Shown: positions 60,868 through 64,000 of the stretch, in pieces
Numbering within the stretch: the stretch's first letter is position 1
How the letters are laid out: each line of letters starts with the position of its first letter
From: Davidsoniella eucalypti
Lineage: Eukaryota > Ascomycota > Sordariomycetes > Microascales > Ceratocystidaceae
Assembly (NCBI GenBank): GCA_004009845.1
Contig: RMBW01000016.1
Coordinates: 186,001 to 250,000, forward strand
Reading direction: 5' to 3'
Length of the DNA stretch: 64,000 nt
Translations under genes and position numbers: made by a program
The notes under the pieces: model-generated
What the model was told of the DNA's origin: nothing
Databases searched by the model: none
Seen by the model: the letters and a program-made list of their open reading frames with translations, nothing else

Positions 60868-62339
60868 TATATAGTATAGCAGGGGATAGGTAACTATTTC
60901 TATCATGCATGACTACATAGTAATTGTAATCAATTTTGAGCTCTAATTTTCAATTAAGCCCAATTTGGAAATTTGGAAATTGGCACCACTCTATATTATT
61001 AAACACCAGAGCAAACACTATTTGAATCTAGTTTGTTTATTTACATCACTAACTATATAAATCGTACTTCATAATATGTATATATACATATGGTTCACAA
61101 ACACCCTTCTATTTTGTTATTCCGATATTCGATCAACATGATTATTCCTAGCATCTCTATAATACATTCATTATACATACTGAAGCCAGTTGTACTGCAC
61201 GTAGAGCAGTTTGATACTGAGTGATCGCCTCAAGCTAAGAAATCCTAATGACAACCACAACGACGATGTTTATCACAAGGATAATAGCCTAGATCTGTTT
61301 GCAATGTATCAAGATCCAACATCATACTACCATGTGCATCTCAGTTCAAGCACCTCCACTCAAGCGCGCCTTGATTAAAACCAACTGTACGTCATGCACA
61401 TTGATGTCAATTTCCAGTTCACACCAGACACGATATTTTACATCCCCAACTCATTCCATCGATCCGGCCATGAAATACACCTCTACCCATCAGCCGGCTT
61501 TCGATAGTGCGCCTCTAATACTTTAGAGACCATCATGGTCCAATCGCAGTTTAGTAGTAGCCAAATTGCTCATCATGTTATAAGGTTAAAAAAGAATCAT
61601 ACCTACATTAAATATATCCAACTCTTTGGAAACCAAATACAAACTCGGCTATTCTGAAATAGAGTTAAGGACAAAAAAGCAAACTGTTATTGAAATCTAT
61701 TTTCATTCTTTAACTCTTGATCTAACACTGATGCCTCTACAAGAATCTAACACCTTTTTTCAATCTGTTGCTATATACCTCCAATGTTATGAAACTTCAT
61801 TTCATGAGCTCTTGCATATGAGGTGAATGTCCCATTTTCAAAGATTTTTTTTTGGAAAAATTCCCAAGATAAAGCAATTTGAAGTCCTTAGAGCAAAACA
61901 TCCCCAGAAACACATCCGGAGCAGCTAATAGGTGAGTGTTGTAGGCTCTACAGCAGGTCGCGATGCTTTAATACCCTTCCAGCTGCAACCCAATGACTAT
62001 CTTCAGTGTTTGGTCTTTTTTTCCTTGGGGCTTCAACATTCATTTCCTTTCCGAAGTTTTCCTTTAGGCTCTTCCTGGTGGTGCCCAGGCACGAAGCGGG
62101 GGCGTAGCCACCTTGTATTGAACAATACTTCAAGTGACGATGTACAAATACAGATGAGTACCAATTAGTCAGTCACGTGACAAATTCTAAAAGCGGCTAT
62201 AGCTGCCTAGAGTAGAGCTGCAGTTGCCTAGACAGCACTGCATTGTTGAACGAAATTACTTTTCCTTCATGTTTGTTTTTCCTTCACTATCCAGCAATCC
62301 ATTGGCCATGGAATTTTCTTTATTGCACATTTGTTTATT
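60868..62339. other. intergenic and promoter of the SNF2 gene
   Basis: AT-rich, no accepted frame; a CT-rich stretch at about 62,265-62,310 precedes the ATG. Confidence 0.5.
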
Positions 62340-64000
62340 ATGGCACCGCAAGAGGTGATTGATTGCGATGTTTCGACGGCATCTGAAGACAACAATTCTG
62401 ATAATTCCGATCATGATTTAACGCTCACCGAGTTCTCAGCTGCCGAGGGCTCATCTCGTGTTAGGGTCACCAAGAGACCAAGAGTAGCCAGCGCCGAGAT
62501 CGAAGCCAAGGTTGAATGGACAGATGATGATGACCCGGCTGTAGTGCAACCAGACGTCGCAAACAAAGCTAAGACATCACCAGAAGCAAGCTCTGCGAAG
62601 CGTAAAAAGTTGACAAAGCGTGGCCGCCCGCCAAAACTGACCAAACGCAATGCTAATGCGCCACATTCGAGCAAGGCCAAGGGCGCGATAAGCACACTCC
62701 AAGACCGACTTAATGTCGATGACTGGTGGTCTAACCCTGACGAGAACCAAGACGAGGAATCTACGGTTCCAGATTATGTGCGCAACCGCCGGTCAGAGTT
62801 TGAAGCCACGTTCTCAAAGCTGCGGGAAGCCGGACTTCGGTTGCCGCCGGATTACACGAATATTGTGTTCGATATATCAGCCGATGCAGCGCCCACACGA
62901 CCACAATTCAGTGCTGCGAGCGGAATCAAGCCGTGCCGTCCATTTGAAGATGTCGAGCTAGAGCACTCCGGCGGCATCATTCCCGCACCGATTGCCCAGT
63001 ATCTGCGCGATTACCAAATAGCCGGCGTCAAGTTTCTGCACCGGTTGTTCGTGTATCAGATAGGTGGTATCTTAGGTGACGACATGGGCCTGGGCAAAAC
63101 TGTACAGGTGGCTGCGTTTCTCGTGGCGGCATTTGGCAAGACCAACGATGTGCGTGATCAGCAACGAATGCGCAAGATGCGTGCCAAGTCAGAGACACTA
63201 TCGACGGCGGCGGAGAAAGAGAAGGCGTGGTATCCTCGTGTTCTCATCATATGTCCGGGTTCGCTTATCCAGAACTGGAAAAACGAATTGGCTCGCTGGG
63301 GATTCTGGCACGTCGATGTATTCCACGGCGCCGTGGTACAAAAGACAGATGCGCTACAAGCTGCGCGGACAGGACATTTGGAGATACTCATTACGACATA
63401 CGATACGTACAAGAACAGTCGATGTTCGCTCAATTTGGTTGACTGGGACGCTGTTATTGCTGATGAGTGCCACCGCATCAAGGAACGCATGTCTAATACC
63501 ACTATGGCCCTCGCCGAAGTCAACGCTCTGTGCCGTATCGGCTTGACCGGAACCGCTATCCAGAACAAATACTCCGAGCTCTGGACTCTCCTCGACTGGA
63601 CAAACCCCGGGCGTTTCGGCACATCCCAACAATGGCAACTCGCTGTCACGCGACCTTTAGTCGTTGGCCAGTCACATGACGCCACGCCAAGTGAAATCTT
63701 CCATGCCCGCGATACCGCTCGAAAACTGGTGACGAATCTCCTTCCACCGTTCTTCCTACGCCGGATGAAGACTTTAATTGCAGACCAGTTGCCACGAAAA
63801 ACAGATAAAGTGGTCTTTTGTCCGCTTACAGCACGCCAGCAGGCCGCGTATCAGGAATTTCTCAGGTCTACGCCCGTTCAGCTGGTTCTGCGTTCTGGCG
63901 AGTCGTGTGACTGTGGCTCGAATATGCGCCGTGGATGGTGTTGCTACAAGGAATCTGGTGGCCGAGTGTGGCAAGCCTGGATGTTTCCGTGTATCTTGAC
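62340..64000 (+). CDS. SNF2-family helicase, ERCC6L2/Rad26-like (3' end outside window)
   Basis: ATG at 62,340 opens a frame that stays open to the window end (553 codons seen). After an acidic, basic-patch N terminus (KRKKLTKRGRPPKLTKR, a likely nuclear signal) comes DDWWSNPDENQDEE and VPDYVRNRRSEFEATF, then the SNF2 core: YQIAGVKFLHRLF, motif I GDDMGLGKT (246-254), ICPGSLIQNWKNEL, motif II DECH (375-378), motif III LTGTAIQN and FFLRRMKTLIADQLPRK. The Cys cluster CDCGSNMRRGWCCY is typical of the ERCC6L2-like branch in fungi. These are ATP-driven DNA translocases in DNA repair; the exact repair role is not known for this protein. The helicase C half lies beyond the window. The intact frame shows the core genome resumes here. 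Confidence 0.9.
   Translation, partial: MAPQEVIDCDVSTASEDNNSDNSDHDLTLTEFSAAEGSSRVRVTKRPRVASAEIEAKVEWTDDDDPAVVQPDVANKAKTSPEASSAKRKKLTKRGRPPKLTKRNANAPHSSKAKGAISTLQDRLNVDDWWSNPDENQDEESTVPDYVRNRRSEFEATFSKLREAGLRLPPDYTNIVFDISADAAPTRPQFSAASGIKPCRPFEDVELEHSGGIIPAPIAQYLRDYQIAGVKFLHRLFVYQIGGILGDDMGLGKTVQVAAFLVAAFGKTNDVRDQQRMRKMRAKSETLSTAAEKEKAWYPRVLIICPGSLIQNWKNELARWGFWHVDVFHGAVVQKTDALQAARTGHLEILITTYDTYKNSRCSLNLVDWDAVIADECHRIKERMSNTTMALAEVNALCRIGLTGTAIQNKYSELWTLLDWTNPGRFGTSQQWQLAVTRPLVVGQSHDATPSEIFHARDTARKLVTNLLPPFFLRRMKTLIADQLPRKTDKVVFCPLTARQQAAYQEFLRSTPVQLVLRSGESCDCGSNMRRGWCCYKESGGRVWQAWMFPCIL

Overview
The window looks like nuclear DNA of a filamentous ascomycete (Pezizomycotina). The evidence is short introns with GTANGT-type donors and CTAAY branch sites, dispersed single 5S rRNA genes, a tRNA-Ile(AAU) with a canonical position-37 intron, Tad-like LINEs, a Tc1/mariner element and several typically fungal protein families. 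I cannot name the genus.

Layout. (1) 1-13.2 kb is a degraded accessory region. It holds minus-strand LINE pieces (reverse transcriptase plus RNase H), LINE 3' ends, two broken small secreted-protein genes, one intact unknown gene with a PD-(D/E)XK-like core (4245-5203), two 5S rRNA genes inside a duplicated unit, and a tRNA-Ile gene split at its intron by a 2.3-kb reverse-transcriptase element. (2) 13.2-26.5 kb has no convincing protein gene; it carries microsatellites and one LINE 3' end. (3) 26.5-40.9 kb is core genome: a septation-related (Uds1-like) protein and a kinesin-3 motor with FHA and PH domains, separated by 6.8 kb of non-coding DNA that starts with a strongly pyrimidine-biased tract. 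(4) 42.3-43.4 kb encodes a stand-alone PNP_UDP-1 nucleoside-phosphorylase domain of the kind found at the N terminus of fungal NLR proteins. (5) 43.7-54.6 kb is a large interrupted palindrome. Each arm is about 4.1-4.3 kb and carries an intact four-exon secreted amidase gene, facing outward, around a 2.5-kb spacer made of older repeats and inverted LINE 3' ends. (6) 54.6-62.3 kb holds another LINE C terminus, two frameshifted gene remnants, an intact 94-residue Cys-rich secreted protein and a 1.3-kb internally deleted mariner. (7) From 62.34 kb to the window end runs the N-terminal part of an ERCC6L2/Rad26-like SNF2 helicase.

How it fits together. Housekeeping genes (kinesin-3, Uds1-like, SNF2 helicase) are separated by repeat-rich accessory segments. 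The strongest unusual signals are the palindromic amidase duplication, whose arms are almost identical outside but clearly diverged near the centre, and the tRNA-Ile gene interrupted by a CRE-like non-LTR retroelement with an 8-bp target duplication. C-to-T type stop codons in the broken genes are compatible with repeat-induced mutation, but the palindrome arms look untouched by it.
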